Assembly: GCA_020631735.1 (NCBI GenBank)
Contig: CM036199.1
Coordinates: 15,096,834-15,160,833, forward strand
DNA: 64,000 nucleotides
Source of the DNA: Saccharum officinarum
Lineage: Eukaryota > Streptophyta > Magnoliopsida > Poales > Poaceae
Direction of reading: 5' to 3'
Each line of letters opens with the position of its first letter. The stretch's first letter is position 1. Below the pieces are notes generated by a model, which saw only the letters and a list, made by a program, of their open reading frames with translations, was not told the origin of the DNA and ran no database searches. Below are positions 10,720 to 21,570 of this stretch, in pieces. The position numbers and the translations under genes are program-made.

Positions 10720-13700
10720 TTATTTGTAGGTACCATCGGCATTGGAGGCTTGATTCAATTGGTTTCATTTTGTTCATCATATATTGAGTCAAGTTATGAA
10801 GCTCAATGCATATCCAATCCCAATGCCAAGTCAAAATAAGTGAAGTCCAAGTGCTACAACATACAAGTGCAATGTTAAAGATTGTGGTGATTTATTGGAA
10901 ATATTTGATGGCTTGCAAATATTCAAGTTGAAAGCTTGCTATTGGATAATCATGAGCTAACCAAGGTATATCTCTTGTTGATCATTTCACTTGGGTGCAT
11001 ATGAGTTGATTGAATTGGATATATATGCAATGTTGCTTGCTATGAGATGTTTGAATGGATTGAATGCTTAAGTAATCAAGTTTGAATTGATTTGTGTTGG
11101 ATAAATTCATGAGATGACATTTAGTAAGTGGATTGTATGGATATATGTCTTGTGAAAGTATTCAAATAAGTTAGTTTCAAGTTTGATTTATATTTGATGA
11201 AGTATTGCTCAATGTATTGAAATCTGTCCAGAGTTGAAAATCTGAGCTAGCAGTGATCAAGTCTGAGTTTGGATGATCAAATCTACTTGGATTGGCATGA
11301 ATTTTGGTATGCATGCTCTAGACTTATGTTATAAGATGCTGTACAAATTTCATGAGAATTGGATAAGAGATGCTTCGGCTTTGAGTACATCTTATCAGCT
11401 ATAGTGCAGCAGTTTTCAGCATGTAGCAGTGGTGGAAGATTTGAAATCTGGTAGCAATCTAGATGTCAAATGAATCTCAAATTTTTACAGCTGCTAGATG
11501 ACTTAGTGAATCACATCTCCACCAAATTTTATGGCATTTGGATCTGTACATTGGGAGATATGAATTATTCCTTGAAGGGTACAGAATCTGCCAGAAAAGT
11601 GACAATTATTGGATTGATCTAGAGTCACTTTAAGTGAAAGGTCCTCAAGTTGGAAACATATTTATAAGTGTTTGAGGCACCTAAGTTTGGTTTTGAATTG
11701 ATCTAGAAGCATGACAAGAAATGAGTATAAGGACATTGATTGTGGAATGTACCTAGTGTACAAATTTGGTACTCAAATTTGAAAATGAAGATCAAACTCA
11801 AGATGAAGATGAGGTTCAAGTTCTAGTAATGATTGGAGATCATTTAGTAGAAAGAAAAGGACTTATATAATAATTCAAGTTTACTCATCAAGTTAAGTCC
11901 ATAGATCAATCAATCAAAGGCAATTCAAGTAAGTGTCAAGGATGGTTCTTTGGAGAGAGGTCACTTCTCCCTGCTGAGGGGGCTTGCCACCCATGGGTGG
12001 GTAAACCGAGCACCGGCTTGGAAGGCTAACATGGAAGTGATGAATTCAAGGGACATTTGAAATGCTTAATTGAAGCAATCAATAGGGTTGATCAAGAAAA
12101 GCAAGCAACACCCAAAAGAGAGCTAGTTATAGTTATAAAATTGGTATCATAAATACTTCTCTGATGCAAGCATTGATCAAAGAGAAAAAGCAAGCCAACC
12201 ACAACAAGAGATAATGCACTTGATTATTAGTGGTTCTCATTTCATATGGGTGAAGAATGGATTTCTCTATAATGATTGGTCTTCACCAAGCTTATAAATT
12301 AGACTTCACATTGCTATTGGAGTAATGAATTGGAATCTATGTGACTATCCTCTACTCTAACATAACAAAGGTATCATTGTAATGTGCATGATCATTTCAT
12401 CCTTTACTAGTATGCGATTAGTGCATATAGTACATGCTTACTAGGATCATGCATAACAAATGAAATGTTTAAATTCATAGCCTACCACTATTGCTTGAAT
12501 TGTTTAAATAATCTAGTGGTATGTGTATGAATTTGTTCATGAGCTAGTGAACCCAAGTACTTGATCTAGTTTGGATTGCTAACAAGTGACAAGTACAATA
12601 TTGGCAAGATAACCCTTCGTATGAGAAGTGAAGAAGCTTGTCATTGGATCAAACTGGACTTAGAATCTTAGGCAAATCAACTTAGTTCAAGTCATACTAG
12701 AAGCTCATGACAATGATATAGGTACAAGCACAAGACAACAATGCAAATGGATATCTAGGGTGTTTCAAATGGTATCTAGACTCAAAATATTTCTTCAATT
12801 GGTATTTACAAGTGGTGTCTAGATCATGATCTACAAGTGATATCCTACAAGTGGTACTCATAAAGATAGCAAATGTTCAAGAAAAGATCATATTGATAAA
12901 TCCTACAAGTGGTTTCATGATAGAGGATTCTTCAAATTAGTATCACACACTTATTCGTGGTATTTCTACACATGATATCATTTATACAAGACGGTGGTTC
13001 CACAAGTGATCCTCAACTTTAAGTGATCATCAAATAAAGAAAGTTCCCTCACACACAAGAGCTCAAGATTATCAAGTGAATTACCCATGCTATGACATAG
13101 GGGGAGGAGCCCCACCTAATGGTATCAAGGTCAAAGATCCTAAGTGGTATCTCAAGAGCAACATACAAGTAATGTCATTCCAACATGTGCGGTGATGTCC
13201 ATCAACAACGCAATATTCAAGTCTCAACCATCTACCCCAATGCAAGCCTTTGCATCAATGAGAAGTACACCCTTTATGGAAATTAATGATAAAGGGGGAG
13301 AAGTTGGAACAAAGATATGTCAATACACCAAGAGAGAGAGGTTTGGGAATGAGTTTGGACATGGAAATGGACAAAGAGGGAGCAACATTGAAGAAATGAG
13401 AAGGATCAAAATTCTTGGACAAAAGAAGCACACAAGTAGGGGGAGCAAGCTCATGAACATTGTTTGGTTGCATTTGACATGTGCATATTCATGTGCTTGC
13501 TTGCATTGCATAAGTTTTATATTTAATATGCATGCTTGAGTGTTGTATGCTTGTTATAGAACTTGAATGATGATATGATAACTAGCATGCATAGGATGGT
13601 AGCTAGACTTGTGTTTATCATGAAAAACTAGAACCTTGCTTATAATGTTGATCTCACGGGGTTTCTAGTGTTTTTGATGTCTAGCTATTCATGATGCTAA

Positions 13701-14006
13701 GGATGATGGCAAACTTGTGATTTTCAAATGATATCGAGCTATCAAATGGTATCGAACTACAAAGGTTTATTCTATACACCTTAGCATCACTTAGTAGTGC
13801 TCACCCTCCCACAAATTTCATATTTATGCATATGTGCAAGCTTGAAACCAAACCATTTGAGCACATATGTAGGGAGAGTTATCACTACCAAGTCAGATTT
13901 TATGGTGCTTATCCAAATCCTAACATAGAGCTTAAATGTTGGATAAGTGGCATAAAGTCCAAAAGAACTTAATTTCCATATCTTTGTAGAGTTGTCATCA
14001 ATTACC
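10720..14006 (+). other. Non-coding interior of the Sirevirus-like element
   Basis: 3.3 kb of AT-rich sequence in place of pol, with no frame longer than about 130 codons and no retroviral motif in either strand. Near the 3' end there are repeated GGGGGAG-type purine tracts (about 13101, 13289, 13374, 13437) before the final one at 14007. This resembles the multiple polypurine tracts described for Sireviruses. Confidence 0.65.
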
Positions 14007-14020
14007 AAAAAGGGGGAGAT
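14007..14020 (+). other. Polypurine tract of the Sirevirus-like unit
   Basis: AAAAAGGGGGAGAT directly abuts LTR 2, as expected for the plus-strand primer. Confidence 0.75.
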
Positions 14021-16488
14021 TAAAAGGTCCTTGTTTGGTTTTGGTAATTAAGTGACAACCTTAGGTGGACTAATTGTGTTTAATGAGAGATACACAGGAG
14101 ATTAGTCCATAGGTGATGGTGTCATGGAGGAGCTCATTGCATATGAGACATGACATGGAGTCATGTGGCCAAGGTGGCAAAGATCAAGATGAGGCTTGGC
14201 TCGACGGACCTGTTGCAAGTGTGAAGGGCAAGTCGGAGGCTTTGGAGCGATGGACCGTGAGGCGGTGAAGCTTAAGCAAGACTTGGCGCCGATGGACCGA
14301 CGCAATGGTGAAGAGCAAGTGAGGTCAAGATCGATGGACCAAGGTCACATGATGATATGAAGTGGATCATATCATTTGTGATATGGTTGGTGCATGTGTT
14401 GCATCAACGTCAGAGGAGATGGAGTGGAATGCGCAAGGCAAAGGTATAACCTAAGGGCATTTCCATTTCATCGGTCATAGGTGTGTAGAGAAGTTTATGA
14501 CTGGGTTTAGGATAGATGGCCGTACTATCAAGAGGGGCAAACTTGTTTGCATATCGGTCATCTAGTGCCACTTGAGCGATCTAACTTTGCATCGTTGCTA
14601 GGATCGAGTGGCGTGGCAAGTTGAGTGGTTAACTCCTTCGATAAAATGATTATGAAAATGCTAACACACGTGCACAAGGTGGTGATCACTTGTTGGTGTT
14701 GGCACATTTATAAAGGCGATGTAGTTTGAGCGGTAGAGAGGGTTTGGGGTCCTCTCTCCCTCCCGCCGATCTTGCGAGCGCGGGATTCAGGCGTTTTCGA
14801 GGAGTTGAAATGCCTATTTTCCACTATGCCGAAAGTTGGAAAAGAAACGGAGGCGAACGGAGGTCACAGATGTGACCGAACGCTGCACCGGACGCGGTCA
14901 TGGTATGACCGGACGCGTCCGGTCAGTACAGCGCAGACGCGGGTGTTAGGGTTTGTAACCGGCGCGTCCGGTCACTCACGGGACCGGCGCGTCCGGTCAG
15001 GTGTCTAGAGGAAACTGCGTTTCGCAAGGACGATCGGACGCGAGGCGCGTCCGGTCACACATGATCAGACGCGTCCGATCGTTGAAGGAGCTTACTGGAC
15101 TCTAACCGGACGCTGGCACTGTCGCGTCTGGTCATCGCAAGGAGCGCGTCCGGTCATGTCATTGCGCGCGCGGTACTGTGCGATCGGTGCATCCGGTCGT
15201 GGCAGCAGTGTGTCCGGTCGTTGCGAGGGGCACGTCCGGTCATTGCGAGGGGTGCGTCCGGTCATTTGGTTTGACCGTTGGCGCAGTGACCGTTGGAGGA
15301 TCGGACGCGGTCGAGCGCGTCCGGTCAGTTACGACCGGCGCGTCCGGTCATCCCGAAAAAGACCCAGTGAAGGGGTAACGACTCTATTTGACTGTGGGGT
15401 TATAAATAGATGCCTTGGCCGGCCTTGGTCGGCAGCTGAGCACACTTTGGCCTTGGTGGCTTATGTGGTAGTGCTTGGAAGCCCTCTAACTCACTCATGC
15501 TTGATAGTGTTCATCGGATCGAGTGAGAGAGCGATTCTAGTGCGTTGCATCGAGAGGATTGCATCAAGTGGCACTAGGTGATCGTGTTGCAAGCCGGTGG
15601 TGCTTGTTACTCTTGGAGGTTGCCACCTCCTAGACGGCTTGGTGGCTTACGACTCCGTTGAAGCACGCGTGGAGATTGTGCGTGGCTCCGGAGGAGAATT
15701 TGTGAGGGGGATTGTGCTCACCCCGCGGGGATAGCGAAGAGCAACTCTAGTAAAGCTCATGGCTTGGAGGATCCCCATCTTGAGAGTGGATGTGCGGCAC
15801 CCGCTAAGGGTTTGACTCTTGATAGTCAATTAGCTCGTGATCCATCAAGTGGGTGTATCGCCACAATGGGACAAGCTTGGTGGCAACCAAGTGAACCTCG
15901 GTGAAAAACCACCGTGTCAACATTGTGTACATCTTCTCGGTGGTTTGCTTTTGATTCACAAGCTTGTATTTACATTCATATACTTGTGCTCGTGTAGTTG
16001 CTCTTGTAACTAGTTTGCTTGTGTAGTTAGCTAGTTACCTTCTTGCTTGTGTAGCATAGAAGTAGCTCCCGTTGCGTGGCTAATTTGGTTTGTGTAACCT
16101 TGTTAGTCATATTGCTTAGTTTGTGTAGCTAAGTAATTTGCGCTCTCTAGTTTGGCATTAGTTGCCTTGCTATTGAGCATTGCTAGTGAGCATAGGTGGC
16201 TTCGTGCTTTTGCTTACTAGAATTGTGTAGGAGCTCCCCGGCTTTGCTAAAGTACTAGTGCATAGGTTTGTGTGACCTTGCTCTAGAATTGTTTAGGAGA
16301 GCTCTTGCTAAGGAAAGCACCTTAGTTACATAATTAGGATCTTTGTGAGGTGCTTGTGAACTTAGATAGAGGGGTGTAGTCTTGGCTAGACCGATAGTTT
16401 TAATTCCGTATTTGTTTCGGTTTGCCGACGCGATTAATTTTAGAAAGGACTATTCACCCCCCCTCTAGTCCGCCATCTCGACCCTTTA
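14021..16488 (+). repeat. Sirevirus-like LTR 2 (2,468 bp), shared by two tandem units
   Basis: Near-identical by eye to 6251-8697, with scattered transitions. It is 21 bp longer; the difference corresponds to an extra GGTCATGGTATGACCGGACGC unit in the palindromic array near 14895-14920. The terminal TG and CA have both become TA. Its TATA box is at 15400-15409. Confidence 0.85.
15400..15409 (+). promoter_or_regulatory. LTR 2 TATA box
   Basis: TTATAAATAG at the position equivalent to 7608-7617, downstream of the palindromic array. Confidence 0.65.
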
Positions 16489-16490
16489 AT

Positions 16491-16502
16491 TGGTATCGGA
16501 GC
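16491..16502 (+). other. Primer-binding site, truncated unit 2
   Basis: TGGTATCGGAGC two bases after LTR 2, identical to the PBS of unit 1. It shows that LTR 2 also acted as a 5' LTR. Confidence 0.85.
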
Positions 16503-16539
16503 CCGGTCTCTCATTTGTGGTCTTCACCGACCCGAGAGG

Positions 16540-17001
16540 ATGGCGGAATATGGACTAGATGTTGATTGTCCTCACATGTTTGATGGCACACACTTTGCAC
16601 GGTAGAAAAATTGGATGATATGCAATTTTAAGTTTATTTGCCCTCAAATGTGGTGGATGGTAGATGTAGGCTTTTCTCATGTGTTGGATGAAGATAATCT
16701 AACTCAAGCACAAGAGAAATGCCTAGATCTTGACATCAAAGCTACTAACATCATGTATAGATCTTTGGACGATAGCATTTTTTGTAAGATCATGGACCTC
16801 AAATCCGCTAATGAGATATGGGCCTATCTCAATAAAAGTATGGAGCAATCACCGATGATGACGATGATGTCAAGCCCAAGGAGGTTGCACATGATGATGT
16901 TGAGCATGACCACAACACGATGGTTGTTGAGGATTGCTCCACCTCATGGTCAAGTGATGATGATGATCGATCTACCACAAGTTCACTTGACAAGAATGGT
17001 T
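16540..17001 (+). pseudogene. gag: Truncated second copy of Copia gag
   Basis: It matches 8749-9209 from its ATG at 16540. The Trp codon that is TGA at 8812 is TAG here at 16603, so the two copies lost the same residue by different mutations. A one-base deletion near 16834 shifts the frame. Homology to unit 1 ends near 17001, in the middle of gag, where an unrelated GC-rich sequence begins. Confidence 0.8.
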
Positions 17002-17894
17002 GTTGAGGACATGCTGGCCCCGTCGAGCTCGACCCGCTCACGTTGACAACGCGCTCAGATGCTATCGTTTGCGGCATTACGGATGACCCGATGATGATAG
17101 AGCTCGCTGCTTCGCTCAACGATACTTAGATCGTCCTGAGGCCTCCTCTGGTCTCCCAGCCAGAGGACGAGGTCCCGGTGGTGGCCACTACTGTTTGCAC
17201 GCAGTGCCAGCAGATGCTGCGGGCACCCTCAGTGTTGCCTCGGTTTGAGCAGCCACAGGCCACACCAAAGCGATTGGCGTTCGACGACCCCTCGGGCGTT
17301 GTTGCACCCATGGTGGATGAGGACCCAGCCATAGCGGCCGCCACACTGAGCCCCTCAGTTGGCGCGTCATCGCCTCGGCGCCCGTCCATTTCGATGGCCG
17401 TCTCTCAGGATGGGGACTCTTCTGCTCGGCGGACGACGGATCCAACTCTCGTTGTTGCCGGTGCGGGAGGAGCTGCCGATGCCACCAAACGTCGGCGACG
17501 TGACGCCACGTGAGGTTGCTCGACATCTCGCCCGGTTCATCGACGAGGTGCGGATCGAGCGGCCGCCGCCTTTGATTGCCAGCCCCCAAAGCAGGCGGAG
17601 CCAATCAGGCGACATCCCGTGGTGAAAAGGAGTACTCGGATTGCTGCTCGGCCGTTGTCGCATATACCGACATCCAGGCGAGGAGAGGTACTGCTCAACA
17701 TGAGGATGGGCATCGAACCACCGACGACGCCAGTTTCTCCAGCTCCCAAGAGTTTACGCGAGGCTATTCTCAATGGGAACTTGACGTCAAGCCAGATTGA
17801 TGCTCTGGACGGGTATTTCCCGGCGGCCATTCAGTGGACCGGCGGAACACTCCTCTCCAACATCGAAGTGGACTCTCACGGCGCCGCTTCATAG
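17002..17894 (+). pseudogene. Remnant of a retroelement-like Pro/Ser/Arg-rich ORF
   Basis: It has higher GC than the adjacent Sirevirus. Open stretches in two frames look coding: 17128-17513, with CTQCQQML and many Pro/Ser residues, and 17619-17894, with KRSTRIAARPL, SRRGEVLLNMRMG and LTSSQIDALDGYFPAA. The latter resembles the C-terminal part of ORF1-like proteins seen with grass LINEs and other retroelements; this is recalled and not verified. Stops and a frame change separate the two parts. No reverse transcriptase is present. Confidence 0.35.
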
Positions 17895-18044
17895 TTTATA
17901 GCGCCGCTCTTTCCAAGGTTGTTGTCTTTTATGTAATATCGAATCTCACTGTTTGTTTGCTAGGACGGTCCGGCCTACGGCCGTAAGACCTCCAGTGGCA
18001 TTTGTCATAAGCACGTCGTTTGTATGTTTGTACTCTTCTTCTTA

Positions 18045-18239
18045 GGCCATTCTCAGTGAGGATTTCATAGCCCTGTTATCGATGTATCCATATTTTGGAA
18101 ATAGTGCAGAAGAGTTTCATCCCCATAAAACTCTCTCTACTCCTACGAAACTCTTATCATCTCTCTCTTCATCAATATGGTGCCACGTCAGCCTATTTAA
18201 TGCCCATGAAACTCTGATGAAACCCCATTGAGACTGGTC
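18045..18239. mobile_element. Tourist-like MITE (195 bp)
   Basis: Terminal inverted repeats GGCCATTCTCAGTG and (complement of the right end) GACCAGTCTCAATG. It is flanked by TTA at 18042-18044 and 18240-18242, the target duplication of PIF/Harbinger-derived MITEs. It is non-coding. Confidence 0.75.
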
Positions 18240-18309
18240 TTAATGCAATGATATGCAAATCTTTTACGTATTCGAGAAAAAAACACTCCACGTATATAAG
18301 TTATATATA

Positions 18310-18641
18310 GGCCCCGTTTGGCAGGGCTTCTCCAGCGACTTCAGGAGCCGTTTGGAGCCGTTGCCAAACGGAGTAAAATAAAACGGCTCCACCAATGAAG
18401 CCCCTAAAAACGCGCTCTCACAGAGCTTTGGGTGAGAAGGAGCCAAAAATAGTGGCTTCTCCCGGATTCACCTCATCCTACGTGGCGTTCTGTGAGAGCA
18501 TATTTTAAAGAACTCTACATGTAGAGCTGTTTTGCCAAACGATTTACCAAAACGGTTCTAACTCCACCGATAGTGCTGTTCATGGAGCTGAAACACAAAA
18601 AATGGCTTCGCTGATGAAGCGGAGCCGTGCCAAACGGAGCC
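18310..18641. mobile_element. MITE with GGCCCCGTTTGGC termini (332 bp)
   Basis: The left end GGCCCCGTTTGGCAGGGCTTC pairs with the complement of the right end, GGCTCCGTTTGGCACGGCTCC. It is flanked by ATA on both sides (18307-18309 and 18642-18644). Internal copies of the CCAAACGG word occur, and it is non-coding. Confidence 0.75.
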
Positions 18642-18644
18642 ATA

Positions 18645-19531
18645 GTCACCCATTGGGTCATTAGTGGTAAATAAGTCGGATATACTCGGTACTTTTAGTA
18701 ATAATGGTGTTGCGGTGATTTTCCAGCTCTTTAAATTATTGTTAGTTCAGATTATTTTTAGGACATGTCTATAAAATAATATAATAATAAGTAAGAATCA
18801 CGTGTGTCCTTTCAGATGCTTCTTTTAGCGAGCTATGATTCTGGTTCTACACACCGAAATAATTATTTTCTTGCCAATAAAAGAAAGAGCCCCATTTCGA
18901 CTGGAAAATGTGATTTATTATCCAACTCCCTCTATGAAAAGATCAAAAGTCATTTAAGAAGCTTTTCACTCCAATGGTGTAGACATTTGCTACCTGCTAT
19001 TTTCCTCAAAGCATGAGGGAACAAGGCTATGCCTCAATGCCTTAACACATGCTCCTTGAAGTTCTTGGTTCCGTAGCTCAGCTATCTACTCCCTCCATCC
19101 TAAACACAAGATATTCGAACAATTTAAGGACCAACTAAAGAGTATGATAAAAGATTAGCTTATCTCTCACTAATTTGGTTGTCAACTTATTGCTTAATTT
19201 CCTAGTAACACATAACTTAAAAAGGCATGCATATATGTCACCGATTTCGGCTACCAATTACAAGAGTCATTTTGCACAAAATGTTGTTTAAAATACATGC
19301 ACGTATTAGATTTAATTGTTTAAAAGACAAACACATATAGGTTGAGCAATATAGAATACCTTATGATTTCAGATAGAATTGTATTTTCTGATAGTAGGAT
19401 TCTAGTGGGATGTTTTATGCACTTGGATCTTGTTTAGATGGGATAGGGAATTTGAGAACTACTATCTAGATTCTCTTGAATTTTGAGATTTTCAAGTCTA
19501 TCCATTGGAATACACTACAGAATATAATATA
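18645..19531. other. Intergenic, no gene seen; one truncated Stowaway-like end
   Basis: AT-rich DNA. CTCCCTCCATCC at about 19090 looks like one Stowaway terminus, but no matching inverted end was found nearby. No coding region can be supported. Confidence 0.5.
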
Positions 19532-19779
19532 CTCCCTCTATCCCAAAATAATTGCACATGTTGTTCCTTAAAAAAGTCTTCTTTTAAAATAAAAAATGAC
19601 TAGATATATAGAAAATAATATCAATATTTGTATCTCTAAATAAGTTTATTATGAAAAATATATTCCACGACCAATCTAGTGATACTTATCACGTATCAGA
19701 AATACTATTAGTGTATTTGGTTAAACTTCCAAACATTCAACTACTTGAGAATGAGATACACTTATTTTAGAGGTGAGAG
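19532..19779. mobile_element. Stowaway-like MITE
   Basis: The ends are CTCCCTCTATCCCAAAATAA and, inverted, CTCTCACCTCTAAAATAA. It is flanked by TA on both sides (19530-19531 and 19780-19781), AT-rich and non-coding. Confidence 0.75.
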
Positions 19780-20040
19780 TATTGGATTAGATAGGATTTT
19801 TTTTCATAAAATCATTAGAATTTGCTTCGATAATTTAATGTCAATTTTGGCAGAAAATATGTATGCGTGAATGCGTTAAAAAGAAAATACATATGCATGC
19901 ACGTACGTGTGCTTGGAGACACCCATACAGGTACTAGTAGTCTAGTATGTACGATAGTGTGTATATCTACACTGGTGTGCATGGTTATAAAAGAAAATTT
20001 CCCACTTCCGTCAACGCTCTAGAGGCAGTGAAAATGATTA

Positions 20041-20777
20041 GGGCCTTGTTTAGCTAGCAAATTTTGCACACCCTGAATTACTGTAGATCACTGTAGCAAT
20101 TTTGTTTTTGTTTGATAAAATTGTCTGAACATTGATTAATTAGACTCAAAAATGTTCGTCTCGCAAAGTATAACAAAACTGTGCAATTAGTTTTTGATTT
20201 CATCTACATTTAGTACTCCATATATATGCGGTATTTGGATGGTGATGAAGAATTTTCTTTTTGCATAGTGGAAATTTAGGGTGAGGCCTTGTTTAGATTC
20301 CAGATTTTTGCCTCTCAAATTCACTATGCAGAATTCCTATTCCCCGTCACATCAAAATATCGGCACATATATGGAGTAAAATATAGATAAAGTAAAAATA
20401 ATTGCACAGTTTTGTTGTACTTTACGAGACGAACATTTAGAGCCTAATTAATCAAGATTTAGACAATTATTACCAAATAAAAAACAAAATTATTACAGTG
20501 TAACGTGACATTTACTATGCAGATCTGGCCTCCCAAATTTGTCATCGCCTGAATTTAGGCCTTGTTTAGTTCCCCCATTCTCCCCCAAATTCCACTATGC
20601 AAAAAAGAAGATTCCCCGTCACATCAAAATATCGGTAAAAAAACTAATTGCATTGGAGTACTAAATGTTGATGAAATTAAAAACTAATTGCACAGTTTGT
20701 TGTACTTTGCGAGACGACATTTTAAGCCTAGTAGTCAAAATTTGGATAATTTTTACAAATACAAACGAAATGCTACA
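20041..20777. mobile_element. Cluster of three related GGCCTTGTTTAG MITEs in mixed orientation
   Basis: GGCCTTGTTTAG occurs at 20042, 20286 and about 20563, each starting a Tourist-like MITE body. The second and third copies share CCCCGTCACATCAAAATATCGG and the CGAGACGAACATTTA/ATTAATCAA block in the same orientation. The first carries that block inverted (AATGTTCGTCTCGCAAAGTA). The third copy is cut by the assembly gap. The outer boundaries of the first two are blurred by mutual insertion. Confidence 0.6.
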
Positions 20778-20877
20778 NNNNNNNNNNNNNNNNNNNNNNN
20801 NNNNNNNNNNNNNNNNNNNNNNNNNNNNNNNNNNNNNNNNNNNNNNNNNNNNNNNNNNNNNNNNNNNNNNNNNNNNN
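20778..20877. other. Assembly gap (100 N)
   Basis: Exactly 100 unknown bases, a conventional gap of unspecified size. It interrupts a MITE. Confidence 0.95.
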
Positions 20878-21570
20878 CCGCTAGTGCCCCCCTCGTCCTA
20901 ACCCTAGTCCGATCCCGAGGTTGCACTGCCAACGGCGGGAAGTGCCACCGCCGGTCTCCATCGTCTACCTCTTCGCCAGCACTGGACTGCGTCGACATCA
21001 CCACTGAAGCCAAGGCTACCTCGAGCTCCTCGATCAAACCCGACGGTCTGTGCCTTCCCCTCTCTCTTACTCTCTCTCATGATTCCTATGATGTTCTACT
21101 CGCTTATCTCAAATACAAGCAAATCAACCCACTGATCTACACCTAGAATGATCCTAATTTTTCTAACAATTTGTGCCCCAAATTTAGAATCCAAACAGAA
21201 AAATCACGTACCAGAGTCCAGGGGGTCAAAAAATACAAGTTATATGTAACCAAGAGCATGAAAATGATTGCCAAACCCACAATCGAGAGGTTAAAATGGA
21301 CGCACAAACAATAGTTTAATTATTACCAAAGTCAAAATTTCTTGAAAAGAATACCGAACATGACTCCCTGGTGTACTACAAGCCACGAGTTCCATCCAAT
21401 TCTTGCGACGCACACACCACACACAACAGCTACAGGCACCATACCATCCGTTCAACAACATATCTCGCCCACTTTTTAGGACAACCTATAACCTTCTCAC
21501 CTGACGCTACTATGCTCACCGGACCAAAACCTTTGTTTCCGTCAGAGGGGACACATCGGAGGGGGGCTCT
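20878..21570. other. Intergenic after gap; possible 5' exon-like GC-rich piece
   Basis: 20878-21045 is GC-rich and open on the + strand (Ser/Pro/Ala-rich), then a CT-rich stretch and stops follow. It could be a fragment of a gene lying in the gap, but no domain is recognisable. The remainder up to the RNA-binding protein gene's last exon is non-coding and probably includes its 3' UTR. Confidence 0.35.

Larger units (their letters stand above)
6251..17001 (+). mobile_element. Sirevirus-like Ty1/Copia complex: LTR-interior-LTR-truncated interior
   Basis: Two direct repeats of about 2.45 kb (6251-8697 and 14021-16488) flank a 5.3-kb interior that has a gag frame but no protease, integrase, reverse transcriptase or RNase H. 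The right LTR is preceded by a polypurine tract and also followed by a PBS and a second copy of the first part of gag. This LTR therefore served two tandem units, the usual product of unequal recombination between LTRs. The second interior matches the first up to about 17001 and then stops abruptly. Long gag with several zinc knuckles, palindromic repeats upstream of the LTR TATA box and repeated polypurine tracts before the 3' LTR fit the Sirevirus lineage. It is non-autonomous as it stands. Confidence 0.8.
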
